Of a DNA stretch of 64,000 nt, positions 17,101 to 24,619 are shown piece after piece; within the stretch, counting starts at the first letter, position 1; every line of letters starts with the position of its first letter. The notes beneath the pieces were generated by a model. That model did not search any database. It worked only from the letters and a program-made list of their open reading frames with translations, and had not been told where the DNA came from. Origin of the DNA: PHBD01 sp964578535 (lineage in GTDB: Bacteria > Desulfobacterota > Syntrophia > Syntrophales > PHBD01); contig CAZODI010000002.1 in NCBI GenBank assembly GCA_964578535.1, forward strand, positions 62,001 through 126,000, read 5' to 3'. A program made the position numbers and the translations under genes.

Positions 17101-18036
17101 ATGAAATCGCTTTTTTCTTTTCTGTCCGGGCTTCCGGTCAAGCCGTCCACCCGGGCCTTTCTCCGGGAAGCCGAATCCGTGCCGGGATACGGATTCCTGG
17201 ACTTCGTTCATGGATACGTTTATGGCCGGTGGCCCTCCCTGTATGTCGGCATGGCAACGGGATGCCATCCCTTGGCCAGGGTCCTCGGTCCTCCCGCCCG
17301 GTTGCTCCTGGAACTTTACGAGCGAAGCGTCCGGCGTCCGGACGACGGCAAACAGCCGGGGCAGACAGGCTTTGCCGATGCATACCATGGCAAGGTCATG
17401 CCGCTGGAGGGTGCGATCCGCCTTGTATCCGTCCGGCGGGAGGTTTGCCTGAAAGGACTGGAGTCGGTCGTTCCCTATCCCGTGGCCCGGGACCTGATTC
17501 TCCGGGAGCCGGACCGGATGGTCGCCCTCGAGTGTCCCTGCCGTGCCCATCGCGCCGACCCCTGCAAACCCCTCGATGTCTGCCTCGTCGTCGGGGAGCC
17601 GTTCGCCTCATTCGCCCGCGAGCACAACCCGCGGAAAAGCCGCTGGATTACGCCGGAGGAAGCGGCATCCATCCTGAAGGCGGAGCATGACCGCGGACAC
17701 GTTCACCATGCTTTCTTCAAGGATGCCATGCTGGACCGCTTCTACGCCATCTGCAACTGCTGCTCCTGCTGCTGCGGAGCCATGAATGCCTATCGGGACG
17801 GGAGTCCCATGCTGGCTTCCTCAGGGTATTGCTGCTGGATGGATGCGAGTCTCTGCGTCGGATGCGGGAACTGCGTCGGAACCTGCCCTTTCCGGGCGAT
17901 CGGCCTGATCGGGGAGAAAGCCGTCGTCGATCCGCTCGCCTGCATGGGGTGCGGGATCTGTGTCGACGGCTGCCCCACCGGGGCCTTGAGTCTGGTGCGG
18001 GACATCACCCGGAGTGCCCCCCTGGAGATCCCTTGA
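17101..18036 (+). CDS. Cysteine-rich protein with 2x[4Fe-4S] ferredoxin domain
   Basis: A 311-residue protein without signal peptide. The middle region has cysteine clusters (ECPCRAHRADPC..DVC near residues 140-158 and CNCCSCCCG near 218-226), and the C-terminus is a two-cluster ferredoxin: CVGCGNCVGTCPF and CMGCGICVDGCP (about 255-300). The family occurs in anaerobic deltaproteobacteria and archaea, where it is annotated only as 4Fe-4S binding protein; the reaction is unknown. An electron-transfer role is inferred from the clusters. ATG 17101 has GGAG six bases upstream; TTG 17098 is an alternative. The gene is divergent from pckA and upstream of a redox gene cluster. Confidence 0.85.
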   Translation: MKSLFSFLSGLPVKPSTRAFLREAESVPGYGFLDFVHGYVYGRWPSLYVGMATGCHPLARVLGPPARLLLELYERSVRRPDDGKQPGQTGFADAYHGKVMPLEGAIRLVSVRREVCLKGLESVVPYPVARDLILREPDRMVALECPCRAHRADPCKPLDVCLVVGEPFASFAREHNPRKSRWITPEEAASILKAEHDRGHVHHAFFKDAMLDRFYAICNCCSCCCGAMNAYRDGSPMLASSGYCCWMDASLCVGCGNCVGTCPFRAIGLIGEKAVVDPLACMGCGICVDGCPTGALSLVRDITRSAPLEIP

Positions 18037-18199
18037 GGCAGGGAATTCCAATGTCGACAGCATCTGCATCCCATATTCGGCGGCCCCGGTCAAGGGGCGG
18101 GGAGGATAGACCCGTGAACGGGGCAGGCGATTCGGGGCTTCTTTGGTCTTGGTTGATGTGGTAGGATGCATCCACATCGGCCGGAAAGGGGGTGGAGTC

Positions 18200-18379
18200 A
18201 TGACAGAGGAAAAAAAGTTGCCGGATGTCTGGTGGAAGTGCAGCAACTGCGGCAATACAATCCAGGTGGAAAAGCCGCCGGCGGAATGTCCGGCCTGCCG
18301 GCAGAAGTGCGAGTTCCTGAATGTGACCTGCTATCAGCCGGACTGCGGTTTCACTGGAGTCGATCCCCGGCTGAAGTGA
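18200..18379 (+). CDS. Small zinc-ribbon / rubredoxin-like protein
   Basis: A 59-residue protein containing CSNCGN, CPACRQKC and a trailing CYQPDC, seven cysteines in all. The spacing CxxC...CxxC fits a zinc ribbon or rubredoxin-type metal site of the kind attached to rubrerythrin-like proteins. ATG 18200 follows a GGGGGTGGAG stretch. The gene lies upstream of glutaredoxin and ferredoxin-thioredoxin-reductase-like genes, so a thiol-redox or electron-transfer role is possible. No close family was recognised. Confidence 0.7.
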   Translation: MTEEKKLPDVWWKCSNCGNTIQVEKPPAECPACRQKCEFLNVTCYQPDCGFTGVDPRLK

Positions 18380-18444
18380 TCCGGCGGATGAGCGGCTGGA
18401 CGGGACGGGACCGACACGGGTCCATGAAATCATGAGGTGAGATA

Positions 18445-18726
18445 ATGACCGTTGAGCATGTGGAAGGGGAAAACCGGGGGAGCATCATGCTGTATGCCCT
18501 GAGCACCTGCGGCTGGTGCAAGAAGACCAAGGCGCTCCTGGGCGAGATGAGGGTGGCTTACGATTACGCGGATGTGGACCTTTTGGACAAGGAAGAGAAG
18601 CGGCAGGCCATGGAGGAAGTGAAAAAATGGAATCCCGCCTGTTCATTTCCGTCCATGGTCATCAACGGGAGCCAGTGCATCGTCGGCTTCAACGAAGCCA
18701 AAATACGGGATGCTTTGAAAAAATGA
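18445..18726 (+). CDS. Glutaredoxin-like protein
   Basis: A 93-residue thioredoxin-fold protein. Its core begins MLYALSTCGWCKK, giving the redox-active CGWC (about residues 22-25), followed by VDLLDKEEKRQA, the cis-proline in FPSMVINGSQ and a GFNEAKI ending that fits the glutaredoxin/NrdH family. The first 14 residues are extra compared with short glutaredoxins, but the ATG at 18445 has GAGGTGAG just upstream. Its stop codon overlaps the start of the next gene as ATGA (18723-18726), so the two are translated together. Pairing with a ferredoxin-thioredoxin-reductase-like partner suggests ferredoxin-driven reduction of this glutaredoxin. Confidence 0.88.
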   Translation: MTVEHVEGENRGSIMLYALSTCGWCKKTKALLGEMRVAYDYADVDLLDKEEKRQAMEEVKKWNPACSFPSMVINGSQCIVGFNEAKIRDALKK

Positions 18727-18797
18727 ACCCTTCGATCATTGAGCAGACCTGTGCCCGGCTGAAGCGGGAGGCGGAGGACGCCGGGTATCGCCTGAAT
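18723..18797 (+). CDS. Ferredoxin-thioredoxin reductase catalytic-chain-like protein, truncated by the assembly gap
   Basis: Only 25 codons are visible before the N run: MNPSIIEQTCARLKREAE followed by DAGYRLN. The pattern of an amphipathic helix followed by G-Y-x-L-N matches the start of the [4Fe-4S] ferredoxin-thioredoxin reductase catalytic chain, which typically continues NPD and then a WxCPCR cluster motif. The catalytic cysteines would lie in the gap, so the call rests on the N-terminus and on overlap with the glutaredoxin gene. Function, if right: passing electrons from ferredoxin to the adjacent glutaredoxin. Confidence 0.55.
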
Positions 18798-18897
18798 NNN
18801 NNNNNNNNNNNNNNNNNNNNNNNNNNNNNNNNNNNNNNNNNNNNNNNNNNNNNNNNNNNNNNNNNNNNNNNNNNNNNNNNNNNNNNNNNNNNNNNNN
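18798..18897. other. Assembly gap (100 N)
   Basis: Exactly 100 unknown bases, the conventional placeholder for a scaffold gap of unsized length. It removes the 3' ends of two convergent genes, so the true gap probably holds the rest of the reductase-like gene and the last part of the NlpC/P60 gene. Confidence 0.98.
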
Positions 18898-19793
18898 TGG
18901 ATGAACTGGTTGTTGCCGATGTAAATGCCGACGTGGCCGAAGGCGCGGCGCGTATTGAAAAAGACGAGATCTCCCACGTCCAGCTCGTCCTTGTCCACAT
19001 TCATGCCCACCTTGGACTGCTCACGGGCCGTGCGGGGCAGGTTGATATCAAAAAACTGGTAGATCTTGGCCACGAAGCCCGAGCAGTCAATGCCTCGCAC
19101 GGTCGAGCCGCCGAATCGGTAGGGAGCGCCCATAAAGCCCTTGACGACCTTCACGAACAACTGCTGCTCCTCCGGATTTCTCCAGTTCCCCATGAGTTCG
19201 GCGCTGGAAACCATGTCTCTTTCAATCTCGGTCGGATCCTCCTGGGCGCCCGCTGCGAGGCTGTCGTCGTCTTCCAGTTCCTCCTCGCTAACGGCCGTGG
19301 CGGCCCGGCGGTTCGAATCGTCCCGCTCGCGGCGCTGGTCACCCGAGGCGGCACGGGCCAGAACGATCTTGTGACCTGGTTTGAGCTTGCTGGCGCGAAG
19401 ATTGTTGAGCTTCTTGAGTTGTGCTACGGAGATGCCTGTTTTCTTGGAGATTCCGGAGAGGGTGTCGCCCGACCTGACCGTGTAGGTCGTTGTCCTGGCC
19501 GTTGCCGTCCTGCCGTGGGAAGCGGCATTGGCGCTCTTGACCGCGGTCCTGGACGTGTTTTTTGAGCTTGTTGACGGAATGGTCAGGACCTGTCCGAGTT
19601 TGAGCCGGTCGGATGTCAGGTTGTTGGCCTTTTTAATGGCATCGACGGAAACACCGTGTTTTTTCGCGATGTTGTAAAGATTAGTACCGGATTTGACCCG
19701 GTACTTCGAGTCGGCAAGGCACTCCGTATGGATGAAGATCACGGAGAGCAGGACGATCAGTCCCAGCGGAACACAAATCTGCCGTCTCATCAT
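18898..19793 (-). CDS. LysM-NlpC/P60 peptidoglycan endopeptidase, C-terminus missing in the gap
   Basis: Exported cell-wall hydrolase. A signal peptide (residues 1-27, ending near ECLADS) precedes two LysM peptidoglycan-binding modules, YRVKSGTNLYNIAKKHGVS (about 30-70) and YTVRSGDTLSGISKKTG (about 100-140), a Ser/Asp-rich linker and an NlpC/P60 papain-like domain. The catalytic cysteine lies in GIDCSGFV and the histidine in FGHVGIYIG; the third polar residue would be in the gap. It is expected to cut D-Glu-diaminopimelate links. ATG 19793 follows GGAGG by seven bases. A promoter is visible at 19894-19922. The transglycosylase gene mtgA lies divergently nearby. Confidence 0.93.
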
Positions 19794-19893
19794 GGAAGTA
19801 CCTCCTTCTTGGAAGTCGGGGGATGCCCCACTAAGAGGCGGTGCACAGATTTCGGCAGTAAATGAACTGTACACGTTGATGATATGTGCGCCT

Positions 19894-19922
19894 CTTGTAT
19901 CTGAACAAACCCCCCAAGTCAA
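19894..19922 (-). promoter_or_regulatory. Promoter of the LysM-NlpC/P60 gene
   Basis: On the minus strand TTGACT (19917-19922) is separated by 17 bases from TACAAG (19894-19899). It lies about 100 bases before the start codon, downstream of an A/T run. Confidence 0.5.
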
Positions 19923-20073
19923 TTTTTTTTTGCCCTCCGCCCCTTCAAGGCGCTAAAAGCTTTGTGATTTCGAAGAATCCTGCTTTGCAAACGGGTTGTG
20001 TTGATGTATGAAAGGACCCCCGGCGGTACCGCCGGGCGAGTCGGAACAACGGCTCCGGACGGATCGGTGAGCG

Positions 20074-21033
20074 ATGAGGAAAAGAACCGGAAAAAGGATA
20101 AAGAATATCGTCAAGAAAAAGTGGATCTGGCTTCTTCTTCTGATCCCCGTGGTGTGGCTGGTCGGCAGCATCGGTCTCTCCTTCGTCTGGCCCGGTGTTT
20201 CGAAGTTCCAGAAGGTGAACCCCGTGAAGACGTCCTTCATGGAATACCGGGAGGACGAGTGGCGAAGCCAGGGGAAGGGCCTCCGGATCCAGCAGCGATG
20301 GGTGCCACTCGGCAGGATTTCTCCCTATGTCGTCAAAGCGGTCATCATTGCCGAGGACGACAAGTTCTGGCGTCATGAGGGATTCGACTACGATGCGATC
20401 CAGAAGGCCATCGAGAAAGACCTGAAGCAGAAGAAGTTCAAGGTTGGGGGAAGCACCATCAGCCAGCAGCTGGCAAAAAACCTGTTTCTCACGCCGTCTA
20501 GGAATCCCGTCCGCAAGATCCGCGAGGCCATTTATACGTGGCGCATGGAGGAGAACCTGTCGAAAAAGAGGATTCTTGAGCTCTATCTGAACGTCGCCGA
20601 GTGGGGTGAGGGGATCTTCGGGATCGAGATGGCCGCCCGGCACCACTTCGGAAAAACCGCGTCGGCGCTGTCAGCCATGGAGGCGGCGCGCCTCGCTGCG
20701 GTCCTGCCGAACCCGCGTCTGTACAGTCCCACCGGAAACTCACGCTATGTAAACTACCGTTCCCAGAAGATATACGGGATCATGGTGCGGCGGGGCATCG
20801 TCATTGAGGAATATGAAGAGGTCCTGCGGGATAAGGATGCCGGGGAGGCCGTCGGCGATGAGGCCGGGGGCATAACCATTACGGCCGGGCAGGATGAGAA
20901 GGCGCCGGTTGCTCCTCCGGAGGCCTCCGCTCCCGGCGGCCTGCAGGCCCCGGTGCAAGAAAACCGGCCGCAGGATCGGAAGCCGGAGCCCCTCGTCGGC
21001 GAACCGCAGCCTCCCCGTCAACCTGGGCGGTGA
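20074..21033 (+). CDS. mtgA: Monofunctional biosynthetic peptidoglycan transglycosylase
   Basis: Polymerises lipid II into glycan strands at the periplasmic face of the inner membrane. The 319-residue product has one N-terminal membrane anchor (about 17-38) and a GT51 domain (about 75-235) with its signature residues: AEDDKFWRHEGFD (catalytic Glu), GGSTISQQLAKNLFL, and RKIREAIYTWRMEE with ELYLNVAEWG. About 70 C-terminal residues are Pro/Ala-rich and unlike the domain, likely disordered. No transpeptidase domain follows, which marks it as monofunctional. The ribosome site is weak (GGTGAG). It lies upstream of rpmH and beside the NlpC/P60 hydrolase gene. Confidence 0.94.
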   Translation: MRKRTGKRIKNIVKKKWIWLLLLIPVVWLVGSIGLSFVWPGVSKFQKVNPVKTSFMEYREDEWRSQGKGLRIQQRWVPLGRISPYVVKAVIIAEDDKFWRHEGFDYDAIQKAIEKDLKQKKFKVGGSTISQQLAKNLFLTPSRNPVRKIREAIYTWRMEENLSKKRILELYLNVAEWGEGIFGIEMAARHHFGKTASALSAMEAARLAAVLPNPRLYSPTGNSRYVNYRSQKIYGIMVRRGIVIEEYEEVLRDKDAGEAVGDEAGGITITAGQDEKAPVAPPEASAPGGLQAPVQENRPQDRKPEPLVGEPQPPRQPGR

Positions 21034-21197
21034 CTTATGCCGCATGCAGCGGTTATGCCTGCCTGCCTTGCGACCGGGGAGGTCGCCGTCGGCCACGGCC
21101 GGGGTATCGATCCGATGGGGATGACAAGGCTCCGATATCGCATGAGTATTTCTCTTGCAGGCGGAGGGAACTCCCGGTGCCGCCGGCTGAATAAACC

Positions 21198-21226
21198 TTG
21201 ACAAGGGATGGTGATTATGGTTTATC
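21198..21226 (+). promoter_or_regulatory. Promoter of the rpmH-rnpA-yidC cluster
   Basis: A perfect TTGACA (21198-21203) is followed by 17 bases and TTTATC (21221-21226), with TGG just before it as a possible extended -10. It sits 35 bases upstream of rpmH, in the usual place for the promoter of this ribosomal/translocation cluster. Confidence 0.55.
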
Positions 21227-21260
21227 ACACGACCTATTTCTATTTTCGGGAACGGACACA

Positions 21261-21398
21261 ATGAAGAAAACGCTAACGAATACAACGAATAAGAAGCGAA
21301 AGAGGACCCACGGTTTCCGGGCTCGGATGTCCACCCGGGGGGGCCGTCAAGTCCTGAGCAGGAGGAGAGCCAAGGGCAGGAAGCGCCTGGCGGTGTGA
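21261..21398 (+). CDS. rpmH: 50S ribosomal protein L34
   Basis: A 45-residue basic ribosomal protein of the large subunit. The sequence starts MKKTLTNTTNKKRKRTHGF and ends GRKRLAV, with the universally conserved RKRTHGFRARM and GRQVLSRRRAKGR elements. ATG 21261 was chosen because it begins the family and follows the promoter at 21198-21226; the upstream in-frame extension begins inside the promoter. rnpA follows 62 bases later, the classical order, although dnaA is not found upstream in this window. Confidence 0.96.
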   Translation: MKKTLTNTTNKKRKRTHGFRARMSTRGGRQVLSRRRAKGRKRLAV

Positions 21399-21460
21399 CA
21401 CCGGAATCGGACGAGGAGAGCGGGGTGGCGGAGCCCGGCGGGTGAAATCATCCGCAGAGC

Positions 21461-21808
21461 ATGACCAGACAAACCTTTCGCAGAAATGAGCGGATCCGCA
21501 AAAAAAAAGAGTACGATGCCATCTATCGTCACGGGATTCGTCGCCACTCGGCCCACTTCACCGTCATCACTGTACGTTGTTCCTCCGGTGTCAGCAGGCT
21601 GGGACTCACCGTCAGCCGGAAAGTTGGAAATGCGGTCAAACGAAACCGCATCAAACGGCTCTTGAGAGAATTTTTCAGGCTCAACCGATCCGGATTTCCA
21701 GTTCCCTTAGACATTGTCATCATTCCGAAGCGGAACCTGCCACCGCTGACGTTCGCCGATGTGGCCGGAGAACTGGAAAGTCTGCTGATTTCGAGAACTG
21801 ATGTCTGA
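21461..21808 (+). CDS. rnpA: Ribonuclease P protein component
   Basis: Protein subunit of RNase P, which helps the catalytic RNA mature tRNA 5' ends. The 115-residue product carries the signature SRKVGNAVKRNRIKRLLREFF with the RNxxKR RNA-binding motif (about residues 48-66) and the N-terminal RRNERIRKKKEYDAIYRHG. It lies between rpmH and yidD and overlaps yidD by eight bases, implying cotranslation. The M1 RNA gene itself is not in this window. Confidence 0.96.
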   Translation: MTRQTFRRNERIRKKKEYDAIYRHGIRRHSAHFTVITVRCSSGVSRLGLTVSRKVGNAVKRNRIKRLLREFFRLNRSGFPVPLDIVIIPKRNLPPLTFADVAGELESLLISRTDV

Positions 21809-22037
21809 CCGTCCAATCAGGGACCTGCTGGCAAAGGTTTTGATCCTGGCCATCCGGTTCTATCAGGCTGCCATTTCACCCTTCCTGGCTCCTTCTTGCC
21901 GTTTTCACCCGAGCTGTTCCGAGTACGCCCGTACGGCTATCGAGCGGTATGGGCCGTTTCGCGGACTCTGGCTCGGCCTGAAGAGGCTGGCCCGTTGCCA
22001 TCCGTTTCATCCAGGCGGGTTTGATCCCGTCCGGTAA
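21801..22037 (+). CDS. yidD: Membrane protein insertion efficiency factor
   Basis: A 78-residue YidD-family protein that assists YidC-dependent membrane insertion. The conserved core is visible: FYQAAISPFLAPSCRFHPSC, then SEYARTAIERYG and CHPFHPGGFDPV at the end, including the three conserved cysteines. It overlaps rnpA by eight bases and lies 21 bases before yidC, the canonical arrangement. Confidence 0.96.
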   Translation: MSDRPIRDLLAKVLILAIRFYQAAISPFLAPSCRFHPSCSEYARTAIERYGPFRGLWLGLKRLARCHPFHPGGFDPVR

Positions 22038-22058
22038 CAGCCCATCGAGAGGCCGATC

Positions 22059-23687
22059 ATGGACAAGAAAACCATCCTTGCGATTGTCTTATCCGTTCTG
22101 GTAGTTCTCATCTACCAGATTTTCTTCATGAAACCGCCAGCCAAGACGCCGGCGACACCGGCGGCGACCAAGCAGGAAACCCCGACGGCAGGCAAGACGA
22201 CGGGGGCAGCCCCCTCAGCCGCTCTCTCCACAGCAGCAGCCCCTGCCGCACCGGCAATGACCTCTCCGCCGCCGGCAGCCGTGCCGGAAAAAGACGTGCG
22301 CATCGAAACCCCCCTCTACACGGCGGTTTTCTCAACCCGGGGAGCAACGCTCAAGTCCCTGAAATTGAAGGGATATGGTGAAACAATCAAGCAGGATTCC
22401 CCACTCGTCGAACTGGTGGACGTGAAGACGGGGATGCCGCGTCCCCTGACGATGACATTTCCGGAATCGGATCTGAACGTGCCGGGGGAGAGTCCCTTCG
22501 AGGTCAGCGCCACGTCCCTGGACCTGACAGCCGCCCAGGAAAGCCGTTCCCTGACCTTCAGCGTGACCTATCCGGGGGAGATGCGCATCGACAAGACCTT
22601 CACGTTTCATCCGACGAAGTATGTCATCGACCTGGAGGTGAAGGCGACCAACCTGTCGGGGCGTCCCCTCAACCAGAACGGGTCCCTCAACTGGACCCAG
22701 TATGTGGATCCCAAAGCGGAAACGGACAGCTATACGCACCTGGGACCCATCACCATGGTGGGCAAGAGCGTAGAACTTCAGGAAATCAAGAAGATCGAGA
22801 CCACCAAGCTTCTGGGACCCAACATCGCCTGGACGGGGTTCGAGAGCAAGTACTTCATCGCCGCCATGGTACCGCAGAACCCGTCCCTGTCCGCCGTGTC
22901 GCTCGGCAAGGACGGGCGGGATATGACGACGGTAAGTCTCCGGGGACCCAAGAACATCATTCCCCCCGGCCAGGCGGGCTATTTTCTCTACAGTCTGTTT
23001 CTGGGTCCCAAGGACCACGGGCTGCTGAAGGCCCAGGGGGTGGGGCTCGAGGATGCGGTGGATTTCGGTTCCTGGCTCAAATGGCTGGCCATGCCCATGC
23101 TCTGGGTCCTGAACTTCATCTATAAATACCTCCCCAATTACGGGATTGCCATCATCGTGCTCACGCTCATCATCAAGATCATCTTCTGGCCGCTGGGGAA
23201 CATCAGTTACCGGTCCATGAAGGAGATGCAGAAGCTGCAGCCCAAGATGAAGGAAATCCAGGAGAAGTTCAAGAACGACCGGCAGCGCCTCAGCCAGGAG
23301 ACCATGGCCCTGTATAAGGCCCACAAGATCAACCCCATGAGCGGCTGCCTGCCCATGCTTATCCAGATCCCCGTCTTTTTCGGGCTTTACAAGGCGCTGA
23401 TGTATGCCATCGAACTGAGACATTCGCCGCTCATCTGGTGGATCCAGGATCTGTCGGCGAAGGATCCCTATTACATTACCCCGGTCATCATGGGGGCGAC
23501 CATGTGGCTGCAGCAGAAGATGACCCCCTCCACGGGCGACGCCATGCAGCAGAAAATCATGCTGTGGATGCCCGTGATCTTCACGTTTCTGTTCCTGAAT
23601 TTCCCTTCAGGCTTGGTCATCTACTGGCTCTTCAACAACATCTTCAGCATCGGCCAGCAGTACTACATCAACAAGAAGGTCGCGTGA
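22059..23687 (+). CDS. yidC: Membrane protein insertase YidC
   Basis: Inner-membrane insertase working alone or with SecYEG. The 542-residue Gram-negative-type protein has an N-terminal helix (about 5-22), an Ala/Pro-rich linker (about 28-75), a large periplasmic beta domain (about 80-330) and a C-terminal 60KD-IMP core with about five helices (about 350-540). The core includes the NYGIAIIVLTLIIKIIFWPL segment, the cytoplasmic KEMQKLQPKMKEIQEKF hairpin and LPMLIQIPVFFGLYKALM, where the groove arginine region precedes. It is preceded by yidD and followed after 14 bases by jag. Confidence 0.96.
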   Translation: MDKKTILAIVLSVLVVLIYQIFFMKPPAKTPATPAATKQETPTAGKTTGAAPSAALSTAAAPAAPAMTSPPPAAVPEKDVRIETPLYTAVFSTRGATLKSLKLKGYGETIKQDSPLVELVDVKTGMPRPLTMTFPESDLNVPGESPFEVSATSLDLTAAQESRSLTFSVTYPGEMRIDKTFTFHPTKYVIDLEVKATNLSGRPLNQNGSLNWTQYVDPKAETDSYTHLGPITMVGKSVELQEIKKIETTKLLGPNIAWTGFESKYFIAAMVPQNPSLSAVSLGKDGRDMTTVSLRGPKNIIPPGQAGYFLYSLFLGPKDHGLLKAQGVGLEDAVDFGSWLKWLAMPMLWVLNFIYKYLPNYGIAIIVLTLIIKIIFWPLGNISYRSMKEMQKLQPKMKEIQEKFKNDRQRLSQETMALYKAHKINPMSGCLPMLIQIPVFFGLYKALMYAIELRHSPLIWWIQDLSAKDPYYITPVIMGATMWLQQKMTPSTGDAMQQKIMLWMPVIFTFLFLNFPSGLVIYWLFNNIFSIGQQYYINKKVA

Positions 23688-23701
23688 CGAGAGGTGTCCA
23701 T

Positions 23702-24601
23702 ATGGAAACACTCGAAATTGAAGCAAAAACCATCGACGAAGCGATCGAAAAGGCCTGCCGGGAATTCGGCGTCCCCCGGGAAAAGCTGAACATCGAGATC
23801 ATCTCCGAGGGTGTATCGGGATTCCTCGGGTTCGGGCAGAAAAAGGCGAAAATCAGGGCGGGCCTCCTGTCCATCGACCAGGCCCTGGAGGATGTTCTCT
23901 TGGAGGAGGGGCCGGAAACGCCGGCGGTCCGCAGGGAAAAACCCCGGGAGAAACCGCGTGTCCGGGAGCCGGAGACCTCCGCCCCGACGATGAAAGCGGT
24001 GGAGGTGGAGAAACCGTCGGCCCGGCCGGCACCACCACCCGTGGAAAAGCCGTCGGCCCGGCCGGAGCCCCCTGCCTTGGAAAACCGGGAAGCGTTGCCG
24101 GTGAAGGCCCCGATTGAATTCAATCCCGAGTTCGCAGAGAAGGCAAGGGAACTCCTCGTGGGAATCCTCGTTCGGATGGACCTGGAGTATCCCGTGGTCG
24201 TCGAAGAGACGGAGGACACGATCCGGCTCAACATCCAGGGCGAGTGCAGTGGCCTGCTCATCGGAAAGCACGGACAGAACCTGGATGCCATCCAGTACAT
24301 CGTCAACAAGGCCCTCCACAAGGGGAGTAACGGAGGGAAGCCCGTCATCATCGATATCGAGGCCTACCGGAAGCGGCGGGAGGAGTCCCTGGTAACCCTG
24401 GCGGCGAAACTGGGCGAAAAGGTCAAGAAGACCCGGAAGGCCGTCACGGTCAGCAACATGAACGCCCACGACCGGCGGATCATTCATCTTGCCCTGCAGA
24501 ACGATGCAGCCCTGGTAACGAAAAGCCGGGGCGAGGGGGAATACCGCAAGATTGTCATCATGCCGTCCCGGAAGGGCCGTCCCGTCCGGAACGAGGGCTG
24601 A
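23702..24601 (+). CDS. jag: Jag/KhpB RNA-binding protein (Jag-N, KH, R3H)
   Basis: A 299-residue RNA-binding protein usually cotranscribed with yidC. Domains in order: Jag-N (about 1-50, EIEAKTIDEAIEKACREFG and FLGFGQKKAKI), a Pro/Arg/Glu linker (about 75-140) with two copies of an EKPSARP..PP unit, a KH domain (about 150-230, GLLIGKHGQNLDAIQYIVNK) and an R3H domain (about 235-299, MNAHDRRIIHLALQ). ATG 23702 follows GAGAGGTG by seven bases; the frame is open upstream inside yidC. KhpB homologues bind small RNAs and mRNAs, and the same role is likely. Confidence 0.95.
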   Translation: METLEIEAKTIDEAIEKACREFGVPREKLNIEIISEGVSGFLGFGQKKAKIRAGLLSIDQALEDVLLEEGPETPAVRREKPREKPRVREPETSAPTMKAVEVEKPSARPAPPPVEKPSARPEPPALENREALPVKAPIEFNPEFAEKARELLVGILVRMDLEYPVVVEETEDTIRLNIQGECSGLLIGKHGQNLDAIQYIVNKALHKGSNGGKPVIIDIEAYRKRREESLVTLAAKLGEKVKKTRKAVTVSNMNAHDRRIIHLALQNDAALVTKSRGEGEYRKIVIMPSRKGRPVRNEG

Positions 24602-24619
24602 CACACGGACGGGGCCGCC

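Noticed and set aside
21222..21230. TTATCACAC, a near-match to a DnaA box, beside rpmH
   Set aside because: rpmH-rnpA-yidC often lies near the chromosome origin, but only one imperfect box was seen, and neither dnaA nor dnaN nor a box cluster is present. An origin claim is not supported.
21034..21260. Possible extra gene between mtgA and rpmH
   Set aside because: Short frames in this stretch lack ribosome sites and similarity; the segment is explained by the mtgA 3' end and the rpmH promoter.
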